This document shows, piece by piece, positions 51,804-60,982 of a stretch of DNA of 64,000 nt (positions are counted from its first letter, which is position 1; each line of letters begins with the position of its first letter). The DNA is taken from assembly GCA_964542585.1 (NCBI GenBank), contig CAZIUI010000002.1, positions 62,001 through 126,000 on the forward strand, given 5' to 3'. The notes below the pieces were generated by a model. That model made no database searches, was not told where the DNA came from, and saw nothing but the letters and a program-made list of their open reading frames with translations. The stretch comes from CAYYUA01 sp964542585. Its GTDB lineage: Bacteria > Bacteroidota > Bacteroidia > CAILMK01 > CAYYUA01. The position numbers and the translations under genes were made by a program.

Positions 51804-53855
51804 TCAATAAGCCATCACCTCACTGATCTTAGCGGTAACTTTATCTGCATTGGGTAGCATGGCTTCTTCAAGTTGTATATTTAAGGGTATAGCTGGAAGG
51901 TTATCAGCACCCATGGTGAATACGGGCGCATCTAGCCATTGGAAACAATGCTCCCCTATCCAGCCAGCTAAATTCCTGGCAAAGGAGTTTTCGATTGGCT
52001 CTTCAGTTAGGACCAGGCACTTTCCGTGGGCCTTCACAGTTTCGGAAATCAAATCCTTATCTAAGGGGTTAAGGGTTCTCAGGTCTACAATCGTTACTTT
52101 ACCAGGATAAGCTTCTGCCGCATTCGAGGCCCAGTACACCCCAACACCGTAGGTAATTACACAGATGCTTTCCCCCTTACTGATCTTTTCCTGTTCTGCT
52201 TTCAGCGCTAAACGGGCTTTCCCAAATGGTAGTAGGTAATCTCTATCAGGCTCAATGGTTTGTGCACCTTTGGTTCCGGGAACTTTAGACCAATAAAGCC
52301 CTTTATGCTCAAGCATTACTACAGGGTTCGGATCCTGGTATGCAGCTTTCATAAGCCCTTTCATATCAGCTGAAGTTGCTGGATAGGCCACTTTTAACCC
52401 CTTTATACCAAGTATAGAGGTCTCATAGGATCCGGAATGGTAAGGGCCACCTCCGCCATAAGCTCCAAGTGGTACCCGGATAACCGTATTCACAGGAAAT
52501 TTCCCCTGAGAAAGGTAGCCGGATTTAGCTACTTCGGTTGCTAATTGATTGATTCCCGGCCAGATATAATCGCAGAATTGAACTTCAACAAAGGCTTTGG
52601 CACCAGCAGCAGACATACCAACAGTGGAACCAATAATGTAGGCTTCTTGAATAGGCGTATTGAAAACACGGTCATCGCCAAACTTTTCAGCAAGTGTAGC
52701 AGCTTCACGAAAAACACCACCTAAACGCCTACCCACATCCTGGCCATAAAGCAGCGTTCGCTCATCATCCTCCATTATTTCCTGAATAGCATGAAGGGCT
52801 GCATCTACCATTACCACCTTTTTACCTTTAGCCGGGACACGCGTTCCCTCTTCGGCTTCAACCGGCGTTGGCGCCCAGGCGTGGTCATGAAGAGTCTCGG
52901 GGTCTGGTTCTTTTGCATTAGAAGCCTTTTGGAACGCCTCTTCGGCTTCTTTACGACCTTGATAGTCAATTTCGTTCATTTGCTCATCACTCACACCAGC
53001 TCTCCTCAATTGATCCTCAAGTACGGGTATGGGATCATCTTGATGATGAGCATTCCAATCCTCCTCATCACGGTAGTATTCCCGCCTTACCCCGGAAGTA
53101 TGATGACCTAGAAGCGGACACGTAGCATGTAAAAAGAGAGGTTTTCGCTGTTTGCGAACATAATTCATGCTTTTTTTAACAGCATCATAAGATGCTGAAA
53201 AATCCCCACCATCAACTTGTGATCGCTTCAGGCCTTTAAACCCTCCTGCAAATTCGTAGGGGGTCATAGCGGCCATCTCCTCATCACTCACTGAAATACC
53301 CCACTGGTTGTCCTGTATAAGGTAGAGAATCGGTAATTGATGAAGCACAGCTTCCTGGAAGGCTTCCGAAACCTCACCCTCTGTAATAGATCCATCTCCT
53401 AAGGAACAGATTACTACAGGTTTATCATCTTCTTCAAGAAGCCCTCGCTTTTCCAGGTATTGAACGCCTTGGGCCAAACCAGTGGTAGGAATGGCTTGCA
53501 TGCCTGTAGCACTTGTTTGATGGGGGATGGTCGGAAAACCTTCACGGATAAGGTTAGGATGGGAGTAGTAACTCCTGCCGCCCGTAAAGGGATCGTCTTG
53601 CTTGGCCAAAAGTTGCAGCATGATTTCATAGGGTTTTAAGCCGAGGCCAAGCAGCATGCAATCATCACGGTAATAGGGTGATATGTAATCGTAAGGCTGA
53701 AGATGAAAAGCGGTGGCTAATTGAATAGCTTCATGCCCCCTAGCGGTGGAATGAACATAGTGAGCTATGGAGCGATTTTGATCGTAAACATCCGCCATGG
53801 CCCGTTCAGTGCACATCAGACGGTATGCCTCAATCAGCGTATCTTTATTCGCCAT
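51804..53855 (-). CDS. Fused alpha-beta E1 of a 2-oxo-acid dehydrogenase (branched-chain type)
   Basis: Thiamine-diphosphate E1 that decarboxylates 2-oxo acids and passes the acyl group to lipoyl-E2. The 683-residue protein joins the alpha half (about 1-330; TPP motif GDGSITEGEVSEAFQEA with the downstream DNQWGIS) and the beta half (about 345-683; LLYGQDVGRRLGGVFREAATL, NTPIQEAYIIGSTVGMSAAG, ILDLRTLNPLD-like VDLRTLNPLDKDLI). Such fusions are normal in Bacteroidota and are usually called 2-oxoisovalerate dehydrogenase. Substrate (branched-chain 2-oxo acids or pyruvate) is unproven. E2 and E3 genes are not in the window. Confidence 0.9.
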   Translation of the reverse strand: MANKDTLIEAYRLMCTERAMADVYDQNRSIAHYVHSTARGHEAIQLATAFHLQPYDYISPYYRDDCMLLGLGLKPYEIMLQLLAKQDDPFTGGRSYYSHPNLIREGFPTIPHQTSATGMQAIPTTGLAQGVQYLEKRGLLEEDDKPVVICSLGDGSITEGEVSEAFQEAVLHQLPILYLIQDNQWGISVSDEEMAAMTPYEFAGGFKGLKRSQVDGGDFSASYDAVKKSMNYVRKQRKPLFLHATCPLLGHHTSGVRREYYRDEEDWNAHHQDDPIPVLEDQLRRAGVSDEQMNEIDYQGRKEAEEAFQKASNAKEPDPETLHDHAWAPTPVEAEEGTRVPAKGKKVVMVDAALHAIQEIMEDDERTLLYGQDVGRRLGGVFREAATLAEKFGDDRVFNTPIQEAYIIGSTVGMSAAGAKAFVEVQFCDYIWPGINQLATEVAKSGYLSQGKFPVNTVIRVPLGAYGGGGPYHSGSYETSILGIKGLKVAYPATSADMKGLMKAAYQDPNPVVMLEHKGLYWSKVPGTKGAQTIEPDRDYLLPFGKARLALKAEQEKISKGESICVITYGVGVYWASNAAEAYPGKVTIVDLRTLNPLDKDLISETVKAHGKCLVLTEEPIENSFARNLAGWIGEHCFQWLDAPVFTMGADNLPAIPLNIQLEEAMLPNADKVTAKISEVMAY

Positions 53856-53919
53856 TAATAAATTTTTTAGTAAAGCGAATTTAGCAATTCATTGGTAGGT
53901 CAATTACTTGAGTAGGGCC

Positions 53920-53954
53920 AAAAAAAACCGGCCTAAAGTGTCTTTAGACCGGTT
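53920..53954 (-). terminator. Terminator after the glycine methyltransferase gene
   Basis: AACCGGCCTAAAG (53926-53938) and CTTTAGACCGGTT (53942-53954) pair with a 3-base loop. The single C-A mismatch on the plus strand is G-U on the minus strand, where the hairpin is followed by about seven T. It lies 30 bp after the methyltransferase stop. Confidence 0.8.
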
Positions 53955-53984
53955 ACCATACTCATCTACATTCGGAAGTGTTTT

Positions 53985-54782
53985 TTATTCCGACTGATAG
54001 CCCTTTTCGGCAATATGGATGATGTAGTCGGGGTCATCATTGGCATAGGTTTCTTGAAAATCCCCATACGTAAATATCTCTTGAAATCCAACTTCTTTCA
54101 TAAGTCTGGTAACGTATTCTTTACGCAAAGGGTAAAAATTGAGGTGGTGAATGGAATCATCCGGGAATTCGTACCTAAAACGCACCAGTCCTTCATCTAC
54201 GTGCTCTGGTTCTGCTCTAACGTTTTCCCCTGCATAATAGTAGGTGTGTTTGTTAGAGAAACCTTTGTCAAGGATAGTGTCATAGTTTCTATGGTCCAGA
54301 ATTAAGATCCCATCGTGCCTTAATGCTGAGTAAAACTCTGCCAGTGCTTTCCTCCGGTCATTTTCAGAGAAAAGGTGAGTAAAAGAATTGCCTAAACAGA
54401 TTATGGCATCATACTTACTGTGAACATCCTTGTTCAGCCAACGCCAGTCACCTTGTATAGTTCGGAGAATCAGATCGCGCTCCCTTCCATTGTTAAAGGC
54501 TTTTGCCAGCATGTTAGGATTTCCATCTACGCTATCTACCTCAAAGCCACGCTCGCGGAGCTTTATCGAATGATAACCCGTTCCCGCAGCTGCATCCAGG
54601 ATTTTCTTCTTTCCCCGCTTTTCGAGCTCTTTAATAAAGAATTCACCTTCACCTTTACCACGCGCTTCCCAATCGATTAAATCATCCCATCGATCTACAA
54701 AATCACTTACGTATTCTTCCTTGTAATAACCAGATTCTCTGACGAAACCCTGCTCGTCTTGATTGTGATCAGCTTTTGTCAT
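53985..54782 (-). CDS. Glycine/sarcosine N-methyltransferase-like enzyme
   Basis: 265-residue class I SAM methyltransferase. It carries the sequence blocks I associate with glycine/sarcosine N-methyltransferases of betaine-making halophiles: FVDRWDDLIDWE (28-39), SAM motif ILDAAAGTGYHS (61-72), TIQGDWRWLNKDVH (108-121), KYDAIICLGNSFTHLF (123-138), DRRKALAEFYSALRHDG and PEHVDEGLVRFRYEFPD. Such enzymes methylate glycine to sarcosine and dimethylglycine, en route to glycine betaine. The usual partner for the last step (SDMT) is not adjacent. It has its own promoter-like element and terminator. metK, the SAM source, lies about 2.3 kb away. Confidence 0.82.
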   Translation of the reverse strand: MTKADHNQDEQGFVRESGYYKEEYVSDFVDRWDDLIDWEARGKGEGEFFIKELEKRGKKKILDAAAGTGYHSIKLRERGFEVDSVDGNPNMLAKAFNNGRERDLILRTIQGDWRWLNKDVHSKYDAIICLGNSFTHLFSENDRRKALAEFYSALRHDGILILDHRNYDTILDKGFSNKHTYYYAGENVRAEPEHVDEGLVRFRYEFPDDSIHHLNFYPLRKEYVTRLMKEVGFQEIFTYGDFQETYANDDPDYIIHIAEKGYQSE

Positions 54783-54828
54783 AATATCGAACCATTTGAA
54801 TTTTTATAATACCTACAGGGAAATCTTT

Positions 54829-54857
54829 TAAATATACGCTTTTTAGCAAAGTGCAAA
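54829..54857 (-). promoter_or_regulatory. Putative promoter of the glycine methyltransferase gene
   Basis: On the minus strand TTTG (54857-54854), a 17-bp spacer and TATATTTA (54836-54829), a 7-of-8 match to TAnnTTTG, 46 bp before the ATG. Consistent with a single-gene transcription unit closed by the terminator at 53920-53954. Confidence 0.45.
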
Positions 54858-54944
54858 TAACGGCAATTGAGCAGATTTCCCCAAATTGCAAATGTTTAAG
54901 CGCTATGTCAAAGCCTTTAAAGTGGCTAGTTGGTCCAAAAACCT

Positions 54945-56048
54945 TCAGCCTTCATCCACATTTGTTTCTGTGTCGGCCTCATTGGCTTTTGACGAATCAT
55001 TAGCCCCACTGGAATCCCCTTCCGTAGTGGCTCCGGGTTCTCCACTAAAAGCTTGTGCTCTGATCCGGTCTTCTATCTCCTGTTGGAGTTCCGGGTTATC
55101 CTGGAAAAGCTTTTTAACAGCATCACGACCCTGGCCTAGCCTTGTGGAACCATAACTAAACCAAGAACCGCTTTTCTTAACAATCTCATAATCAACGCCA
55201 ATATCCAAAACCTCACCTTCATGGGAAATTCCCTCCCCATAGAGGATATCAAATTCCGCAGTGCGGAAAGGCGGTGCCACTTTATTTTTTGCAACCTTAA
55301 CCCTGGCCCTGTTCCCGATAATTTCCTTCCCATCTTTCAGGGATTGAATTTTACGGATATCCAGCCTAACAGACGAATAAAACTTTAAGGCATTTCCGCC
55401 AGTAGTCGTTTCAGGGCTACCGAACATGACCCCGATTTTCTCCCGTAGCTGGTTAATGAAAATGCAGACGGTATTGGTCTTAGCAATAGAGCCGGTTAAT
55501 TTCCGCAAAGCCTGTGACATCAACCTTGCTTGCAGTCCCATTTTGGATTCTCCCATTTCGCCCTCTAGCTCAGCTTTTGGGGTTAAAGCTGCCACTGAGT
55601 CGATCACAATAACATCTAATGCACCCGATCGTATCAGGTGGTCAGTAATTTCAAGGGATTGCTCACCATCATCAGGTTGAGAAATGAGTAAATTATCGGT
55701 GTCAATGCCTAGGTTCCGTCCATAAACTTTATCAAAGGCATGTTCAGCATCTATGAAGGCAGCCATGCCCCCTGCTTTCTGAGCTTCGGCAATAGTCTGC
55801 ATGGCAAGGGTTGTTTTACCTGAGGATTCAGGCCCGTAAATTTCAACTACCCTTCCTCTCGGAAGCCCTCCATTTCCCAGAGCAATGTCTAATCCAAGGG
55901 AACCTGTAGAGATAGCCGGGACATCCTGAACCGTTTGATCTCCCATCTTCATCACTGCACCCTTACCATACGTTTTCTGGAGTTTATCAAGCGTAAGGTT
56001 CAAAGCCTTATCTTTTTCGGACTGCTCATTTTTTTGCTTGCCTGCCAT
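54945..56048 (-). CDS. recA: RecA recombinase
   Basis: Homologous-recombination filament protein and SOS co-protease. The 367-residue protein has VEIYGPESSGKTTLAMQ (P-loop, about 67-83), VIVIDSVAALTPKAELEGEMG (Walker B and L1, about 145-165), the NQLREKIGVMFGSPETTTGGNALKFY block (L2) near 200-225 and an acidic, Ser/Glu-rich tail. A perfect -7 element TATTTTTG (minus strand, 56099-56092) lies about 44 bp upstream without a clear -33. No LexA-type box is evident by eye. Confidence 0.97.
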   Translation of the reverse strand: MAGKQKNEQSEKDKALNLTLDKLQKTYGKGAVMKMGDQTVQDVPAISTGSLGLDIALGNGGLPRGRVVEIYGPESSGKTTLAMQTIAEAQKAGGMAAFIDAEHAFDKVYGRNLGIDTDNLLISQPDDGEQSLEITDHLIRSGALDVIVIDSVAALTPKAELEGEMGESKMGLQARLMSQALRKLTGSIAKTNTVCIFINQLREKIGVMFGSPETTTGGNALKFYSSVRLDIRKIQSLKDGKEIIGNRARVKVAKNKVAPPFRTAEFDILYGEGISHEGEVLDIGVDYEIVKKSGSWFSYGSTRLGQGRDAVKKLFQDNPELQQEIEDRIRAQAFSGEPGATTEGDSSGANDSSKANEADTETNVDEG

Positions 56049-56155
56049 ATATCTTTTAATTTCTACTAAATGCCTTATTGAAAATCCCTAACAAAAATAA
56101 CAAATTTCAACCTGTTCTTATTATAACACCTGCTCTATCACAACTCTCGTTGCCC

Positions 56156-56815
56156 TCATGAGGTAGGTTCAGGCAAGCTCTGGCCATTTTGATAATAACG
56201 GCACACCTCAGATATCCCGCAATCCTCACAGCGGGGTTTCCTAGCGAGGCAAACATTGCGTCCGTGAAGAATAAGCCAATGATGAAACTTACCTCGAACT
56301 TTTTTGGGAATTATCTTCAAAAGCTGCTGCTCCACTTGGTAAGGCGTTTTTGAAGGCTTGACTAACCCTATACGCTGAGCAACACGGAAAACATGCGTAT
56401 CTACTGGAAAAGTTTCTTTGTTAAAAACGACAGAAGCCACCACGTTGGCCGTTTTGCGACCCACTCCAGGTAGCGTTTGTAGAGCTTCAAGGTCAGCCGG
56501 AACCTGGCCATCAAATTCGCTTACGATTTTCTGAGCCATTCCGTTAAGATGTTTGGCTTTGTTATTCGGATAGCTAATACTTTTGACATAAGGGTAAATA
56601 TCATCTGGCGTAGCATTCGCTAGAGCATGGACATGTGGAAATGCTTCAAAAAAAGAAGGCGTGGTCATGTTCACCCTTTTATCAGTGCACTGAGCAGAAA
56701 GGATTACCGCCACCAATAACTGATAGGGCGATTGGTACTGAAGTTCAGTGTCAGGTTCTGGTAAAGCTTGTTCAAAGTATTGCTTTACCGCTTGGTATCG
56801 GTCTTTTTTGCGCAT
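56156..56815 (-). CDS. nth: Endonuclease III (DNA glycosylase/AP lyase)
   Basis: Base-excision repair enzyme for oxidised pyrimidines. 219 residues. The helix-hairpin-helix LPGVGRKTANVV (about 115-126) includes the catalytic Lys, and the catalytic Asp is in FPVDTHVFR (about 135-143). The C-terminal [4Fe-4S] motif is perfect: C-X6-C-X2-C-X5-C in CLARKPRCEDCGISEVC. Length is normal. It lies 107 bp upstream of recA on the same strand. Confidence 0.96.
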   Translation of the reverse strand: MRKKDRYQAVKQYFEQALPEPDTELQYQSPYQLLVAVILSAQCTDKRVNMTTPSFFEAFPHVHALANATPDDIYPYVKSISYPNNKAKHLNGMAQKIVSEFDGQVPADLEALQTLPGVGRKTANVVASVVFNKETFPVDTHVFRVAQRIGLVKPSKTPYQVEQQLLKIIPKKVRGKFHHWLILHGRNVCLARKPRCEDCGISEVCRYYQNGQSLPEPTS

Positions 56816-56849
56816 ACGAACTTAAACTCCTGTGTCCGCTTATAATCTA

Positions 56850-56881
56850 AAAAAAGCCCCCTCTTTTTTAGAGGAGGCTTT
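56850..56881 (-). terminator. Terminator after the type A cargo gene
   Basis: On the minus strand GCCTCCTC pairs with GAGGGGGC (one T-G wobble) around an A-rich loop and is followed by about seven T residues. It lies 38 bp after the stop at 56919 and separates the cargo gene from nth. On the plus strand the wobble is a mismatch. Confidence 0.75.
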
Positions 56882-56918
56882 AAGCATTCGAATTATTCCC
56901 AGAAGCTAAAAATACTAC

Positions 56919-58679
56919 CTACTTGGTAATACTTAGTTTTCGGGTAACCTCACCCTCATCGCTTCTGATGTTGAGGAAATAAATACCGGGCTGAAGGTCA
57001 CGACTGTCGATTTGAATAGCTGTATTGTCCGTATTGGATAACTGGTAAGTACCAAAGTTTTGTACTTTCTTACCAATCGTATTATACAACTGAACGTCTA
57101 CCTCAGTATTTTCTTGACTGTTTAATTGAACTTGGACCTGATCTCCACTTGAAGCCGGATTAGGATAAACTTCTACCTCAACGCCTTGGGCACCATTTGG
57201 TGTCAACCCAATTCCGCTGGTTGTATCACCAGGATCATCAACAACGGTATCAATGTTATCACTTTCATCAGCACTTATGTGAAAAGTGAAAGGGAAGTAC
57301 CGAGCTGTGGAAGCATTGTTATTGGGGCCGGGAGCTTCGCTTGGTGGTGCGTTGAGCATGTAAAAGTTATCTTGAAAAAAATCGGCTAACTGGGGATCCT
57401 CATAACGTTGACCATTTAATATGGTCAAGGCATTGGTCCAGGATTCATTGGGGATTAATCCGGAAAAGACGTTTTGAATGGTGGTGATATAGTTATTTTG
57501 ATAAACAATGTTATCACTTTGATCAATGGTACGCAAAGTATCTCTTCCGTCAATCGGGTATCCCGGCTTAAAGCTTGCTGTAGCAGCTACCGAGAGTGGC
57601 TCTCCAAGCTGCCTACTTGCAGCCGGCACTTCCATGTTAGCATCTAAGGTAATGTCGGTCGAGGCATCGTTATTATTGGTATTAAATTCATCATCAGTAG
57701 TTAGCGGGATCCGAACCTCACCATCGGGGTTACTCATTTCAGCTTGTGTTACGTTAGCGGGAGCGGAGGCTGCCCTGATGGTATCACCCGTAAAAGGACC
57801 TTCTTGAGTCTCTCCCCAGGAAATATAGTTTTGGCGCACAATGTAATATTGCACAACTAAGGTATCAACAACCTCTTGTTTAGAAGTGGTTATATTATCA
57901 ATTAGCTGAACCTGCCTCGGGTTATTTTTAAGCGTACTATCAGGCATTAGCATTTGGGTGTCTACCTGGTTACTGTTGGGAAACGTATCGTAAAGGTTGT
58001 ATGCTGGGTAAAGCATGGTATCCTTGGTAACAGTCAAAGGATTTTGGTTGTCATTAAAGAAAGTTACCCGGGTTTCGATTACGTTTGTATCCGTATTCGT
58101 GTAACGAAATGCTGTATCAAAACGATACCTAAAACTGTCTTTATTATCTCCTTCTACGCGGAAATCTACAGCTGTAGTATCGATAAAAGTGGTGTCTGTA
58201 ATAGCTAAGGAATCAACAGGCCTGTTGTACCAGTAAGGGAAACTTACTGAATCAAGGTTGTAACTATTGATATATTGGAGCGTGGGAAGATCACTTGATA
58301 AACGATCTATTAAATCCTCTCCAGGGTTGAATACCATACCAACTGAATGAAAAAATACCCCACCAAAACTGTTAGTGAATTCAAGTAGCGATGAATCTCT
58401 ATGAATCGGAGTAAATGCCCGGTTAGATTGACTAGGAAGGGCTTGATTAATCAAATTCTCAATGTTGTAACTTTCGCTGAAAGGCTCTGTTGCAATTTCG
58501 CGGGAAGCTGACTGATTTTCATCTGCAAAGTAAGACCCATCGGATTCCGAGCCAGGGTTGACCTGTTTAACAGCGTTTTCTTCTTTAGCTAATTCACTTT
58601 TAGGAGCTAGCGTTGGTGATTGTGCCATTACCCCTATTGTTGTAAAAAGGGATAAACCAATTGATAATAATCTTTTCAT
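56919..58679 (-). CDS. Secreted protein with type A type IX sorting domain
   Basis: 586 residues. Signal peptide MKRLLSIGLSLFTTIGVMAQ is cleaved near residue 20. The middle 480 residues are Asp/Thr/Asn-rich, with many DTT and TDT triplets and aromatic pairs, but no domain I can name. The last ~80 residues (VEVYPNPASSGDQVQV, VQLYNTIGKKVQNF, DLQPGIYFLNIRSDEGEVTRKLSITK) are the Por_Secre_tail type A sorting domain. It is exported by the type IX machine and likely attached to or released from the surface. A promoter with an exact -7 element lies 33 bp upstream. Confidence 0.88.
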   Translation of the reverse strand: MKRLLSIGLSLFTTIGVMAQSPTLAPKSELAKEENAVKQVNPGSESDGSYFADENQSASREIATEPFSESYNIENLINQALPSQSNRAFTPIHRDSSLLEFTNSFGGVFFHSVGMVFNPGEDLIDRLSSDLPTLQYINSYNLDSVSFPYWYNRPVDSLAITDTTFIDTTAVDFRVEGDNKDSFRYRFDTAFRYTNTDTNVIETRVTFFNDNQNPLTVTKDTMLYPAYNLYDTFPNSNQVDTQMLMPDSTLKNNPRQVQLIDNITTSKQEVVDTLVVQYYIVRQNYISWGETQEGPFTGDTIRAASAPANVTQAEMSNPDGEVRIPLTTDDEFNTNNNDASTDITLDANMEVPAASRQLGEPLSVAATASFKPGYPIDGRDTLRTIDQSDNIVYQNNYITTIQNVFSGLIPNESWTNALTILNGQRYEDPQLADFFQDNFYMLNAPPSEAPGPNNNASTARYFPFTFHISADESDNIDTVVDDPGDTTSGIGLTPNGAQGVEVEVYPNPASSGDQVQVQLNSQENTEVDVQLYNTIGKKVQNFGTYQLSNTDNTAIQIDSRDLQPGIYFLNIRSDEGEVTRKLSITK

Positions 58680-58711
58680 AATATTTTGCTTTTAGATGCT
58701 CAAAAGAATGG

Positions 58712-58742
58712 CAAATATAGTGCATTTCCGGTAGGCACTAAA
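58712..58742 (-). promoter_or_regulatory. Putative promoter of the type A cargo gene
   Basis: On the minus strand TATATTTG (58719-58712) exactly matches TAnnTTTG and is identical to the porP -7 element. The -33 region reads TTTA or TTAG at 18-19 bp spacing, a weaker match. It lies 33 bp before the ATG. Confidence 0.5.
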
Positions 58743-58774
58743 TATTTCATGCCGTTTTGTCTTTTGAAGGACGA

Positions 58775-60781
58775 TTATTCTGCAAGTTCCGTTGTCTCGG
58801 CCCAATTTCCATCTGCCTTAATGATATTGATGAGCTCTTCCAACGCTTCTTCACTTCCCAGATTCTTCTTAACAATTTCCTTACCCCGATAAAGGGCTAC
58901 TTTTCCACGGCCAGTTCCTACATAACCATAATCAGCATCCGCCATTTCGCCTGGTCCGTTAACGATACACCCCATAACTGCAATCTTCACGCCCTGTAAG
59001 TGGCTAGTCTTTTCCTTGACCATAGCCGTGGTTTCCTGTAAATCAAATTGGGTGCGTCCACAAGACGGGCATGCAATGAATTCTGTTTTAGAAATCCTTG
59101 CGCCAGTGGCCTGAAGAATATCAAAACTTACCCGGTTGACCATTCTAATAGTATTTACCAAATGGTTTTCCTGAGGATCAGTGTAGCGGATCCATAAACC
59201 ATCAGTAAGACCATCCACCAGAAGAGCTCCCTGATCGGTAGCAGCATGAAGGATGAATGCTTCTTGGTCATCCATGCTGTAACTTGTCGTTGGGATTACG
59301 GGAAGGTCAACTCCCATGTGAATCAAGTCTAAACTCGCTTTTCTCAGCGTAGGATAAGCATGCTCATGGTGAGTACTCAGGATAAGTGCTGTGGAATGTT
59401 CGGTTTTAAAAGTTTCCATCAGGTTTTCATCAATTTCTTCAACGCTCACAGCCAAAAAATTCAGGGAGGAATGCTTTGGGGAACCGTGTAGATAGGTTTG
59501 TTTATCCAGTAGGGGATAAGCTTGAGGATGGGCTTGTTCAAGCCATGTGTCGTAATCATAAATCAACCCTAAACTTTCAGGAGGATCAAAGGGCAATATT
59601 TGACGGCCTAAATAAAGCCAATCGCAGGCATGCTCCCCTGGTTGCCATTCGTTAATCCCTGGCTGGTAGTGATGATCGATAGCTTTCAGGGATAGAGGAC
59701 GAAGATCCTGCTTTTGGGAGTAGTCGGCTATGACTTGCTTGGCATTGCTCCCCCCTACGGTTAAAATTGCCTTACTATTCCGGGGTTGGAATGAAAACGG
59801 ATCATAGTCCGGATCAGGAATTGACAATTTTAAATCTCTATTCTGAAGTTGAGGGATGGGTTTAAGGTTGGTACGCTGAGCGTAGCGATCAGCTAGTTTC
59901 TTAGCAACAGGGGGCTCATAAACTGCATCCTCCGTTAAAGAAACCCTTATGGTATCGCCCAGGCCATCTTCTAACAAAGTACCAATTCCGCTAGCTGATT
60001 TAATACGGGCTTCTTCTCCATCACCAGCTTCCGTTACTCCCAGGTGTAGCGGATAGTACATCCCTTCTTCGTCCATCTTGGCTACGAGCATTCGGTAAGC
60101 CTGCACCATGACCTTAGGATTACTAGCCTTCATAGAAAGGACGATTTCTCGAAAATCCTGCTCTTCAGCAATCCTAAGAAATTCCATTGCTGATTCCACC
60201 ATGCCTGCCGGTGTATCACCGTAACGGTTCATGATGCGATCCGACAGGGAACCATGATTCGTACCGATCCGCATGGCGGTCCCATATTGCTTACAAAGCT
60301 GAACCAAAGGAGTAAACTTTTCCCGGATCCGTTCTAGCTCAGCTTGGTATTCTTCATCCGAAAACTCAAATACCTGGAAACGCTTTTTATCCGCATAATT
60401 ACCGGGATTGATTCTTACCTTATCCACTATTTGAGCGGCTATTTCCGCAGCATTGGGAGTAAAGTGGATATCCGCTATTAATGGGATCCGATAGCCGCGG
60501 CTACGCAGCTGATCTTTAATATTCTGTAGGTTTTCAGCTTCCCTTTTACTGGGGGCCGTTAAACGCACATAATCACAACCCGCATCCGCTAATTGCTTCA
60601 CCTCTTCCACACTAGCTTCCGTATCCCGGGTGTTGGAAATAGTCATGGATTGAATCCTAATAGGGTTATCCCCTCCAACAGCTACACCTCCGATATCTAC
60701 AGCTCTTGTACGCCTTCTTTTGTAGGCATTCAAGCTATCGCAGAAATGAAAGTGTTTTAAATAGTCCTGAACATCAATCAT
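58775..60781 (-). CDS. ispG: IspG/GcpE, MEcPP reductase, long form
   Basis: Reduces methylerythritol cyclodiphosphate to HMBPP in the MEP isoprenoid pathway. The 668-residue protein is the three-domain form found in Bacteroidota, Chlamydiae and plants (E. coli: 372). It has the N-terminal barrel (GGDNPIRIQSMT, LIADIHFTP, RINPGNYADKKRF, AMRIGTNHGSLSDR), an inserted middle domain (about 310-540), and the iron-sulphur domain with CxxC at 571 and 574, Cys605 and Glu612 in GCIVNGPGE. All cluster ligands are present. No signal peptide. It is divergent from mlaE across a 201-bp gap. Confidence 0.94.
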   Translation of the reverse strand: MIDVQDYLKHFHFCDSLNAYKRRRTRAVDIGGVAVGGDNPIRIQSMTISNTRDTEASVEEVKQLADAGCDYVRLTAPSKREAENLQNIKDQLRSRGYRIPLIADIHFTPNAAEIAAQIVDKVRINPGNYADKKRFQVFEFSDEEYQAELERIREKFTPLVQLCKQYGTAMRIGTNHGSLSDRIMNRYGDTPAGMVESAMEFLRIAEEQDFREIVLSMKASNPKVMVQAYRMLVAKMDEEGMYYPLHLGVTEAGDGEEARIKSASGIGTLLEDGLGDTIRVSLTEDAVYEPPVAKKLADRYAQRTNLKPIPQLQNRDLKLSIPDPDYDPFSFQPRNSKAILTVGGSNAKQVIADYSQKQDLRPLSLKAIDHHYQPGINEWQPGEHACDWLYLGRQILPFDPPESLGLIYDYDTWLEQAHPQAYPLLDKQTYLHGSPKHSSLNFLAVSVEEIDENLMETFKTEHSTALILSTHHEHAYPTLRKASLDLIHMGVDLPVIPTTSYSMDDQEAFILHAATDQGALLVDGLTDGLWIRYTDPQENHLVNTIRMVNRVSFDILQATGARISKTEFIACPSCGRTQFDLQETTAMVKEKTSHLQGVKIAVMGCIVNGPGEMADADYGYVGTGRGKVALYRGKEIVKKNLGSEEALEELINIIKADGNWAETTELAE

Positions 60782-60982
60782 AGTAACGGGAAGTAAAGTT
60801 TGGGCTGTTTTTATTGTACGAAAATAAGGACTGCTTTTGCTTTTTCATGCTTACTACTTTAAGGTCATTTGCTTTTCGTTTGTTTCAAATACTGAATATA
60901 AGCCGGTAGAGGTATTTGAATAGCCTTTAAAGTTTTTAGGCTTCCTTTACATTCGTGCTTCAAAAGTGATGGCTTCTTATAA

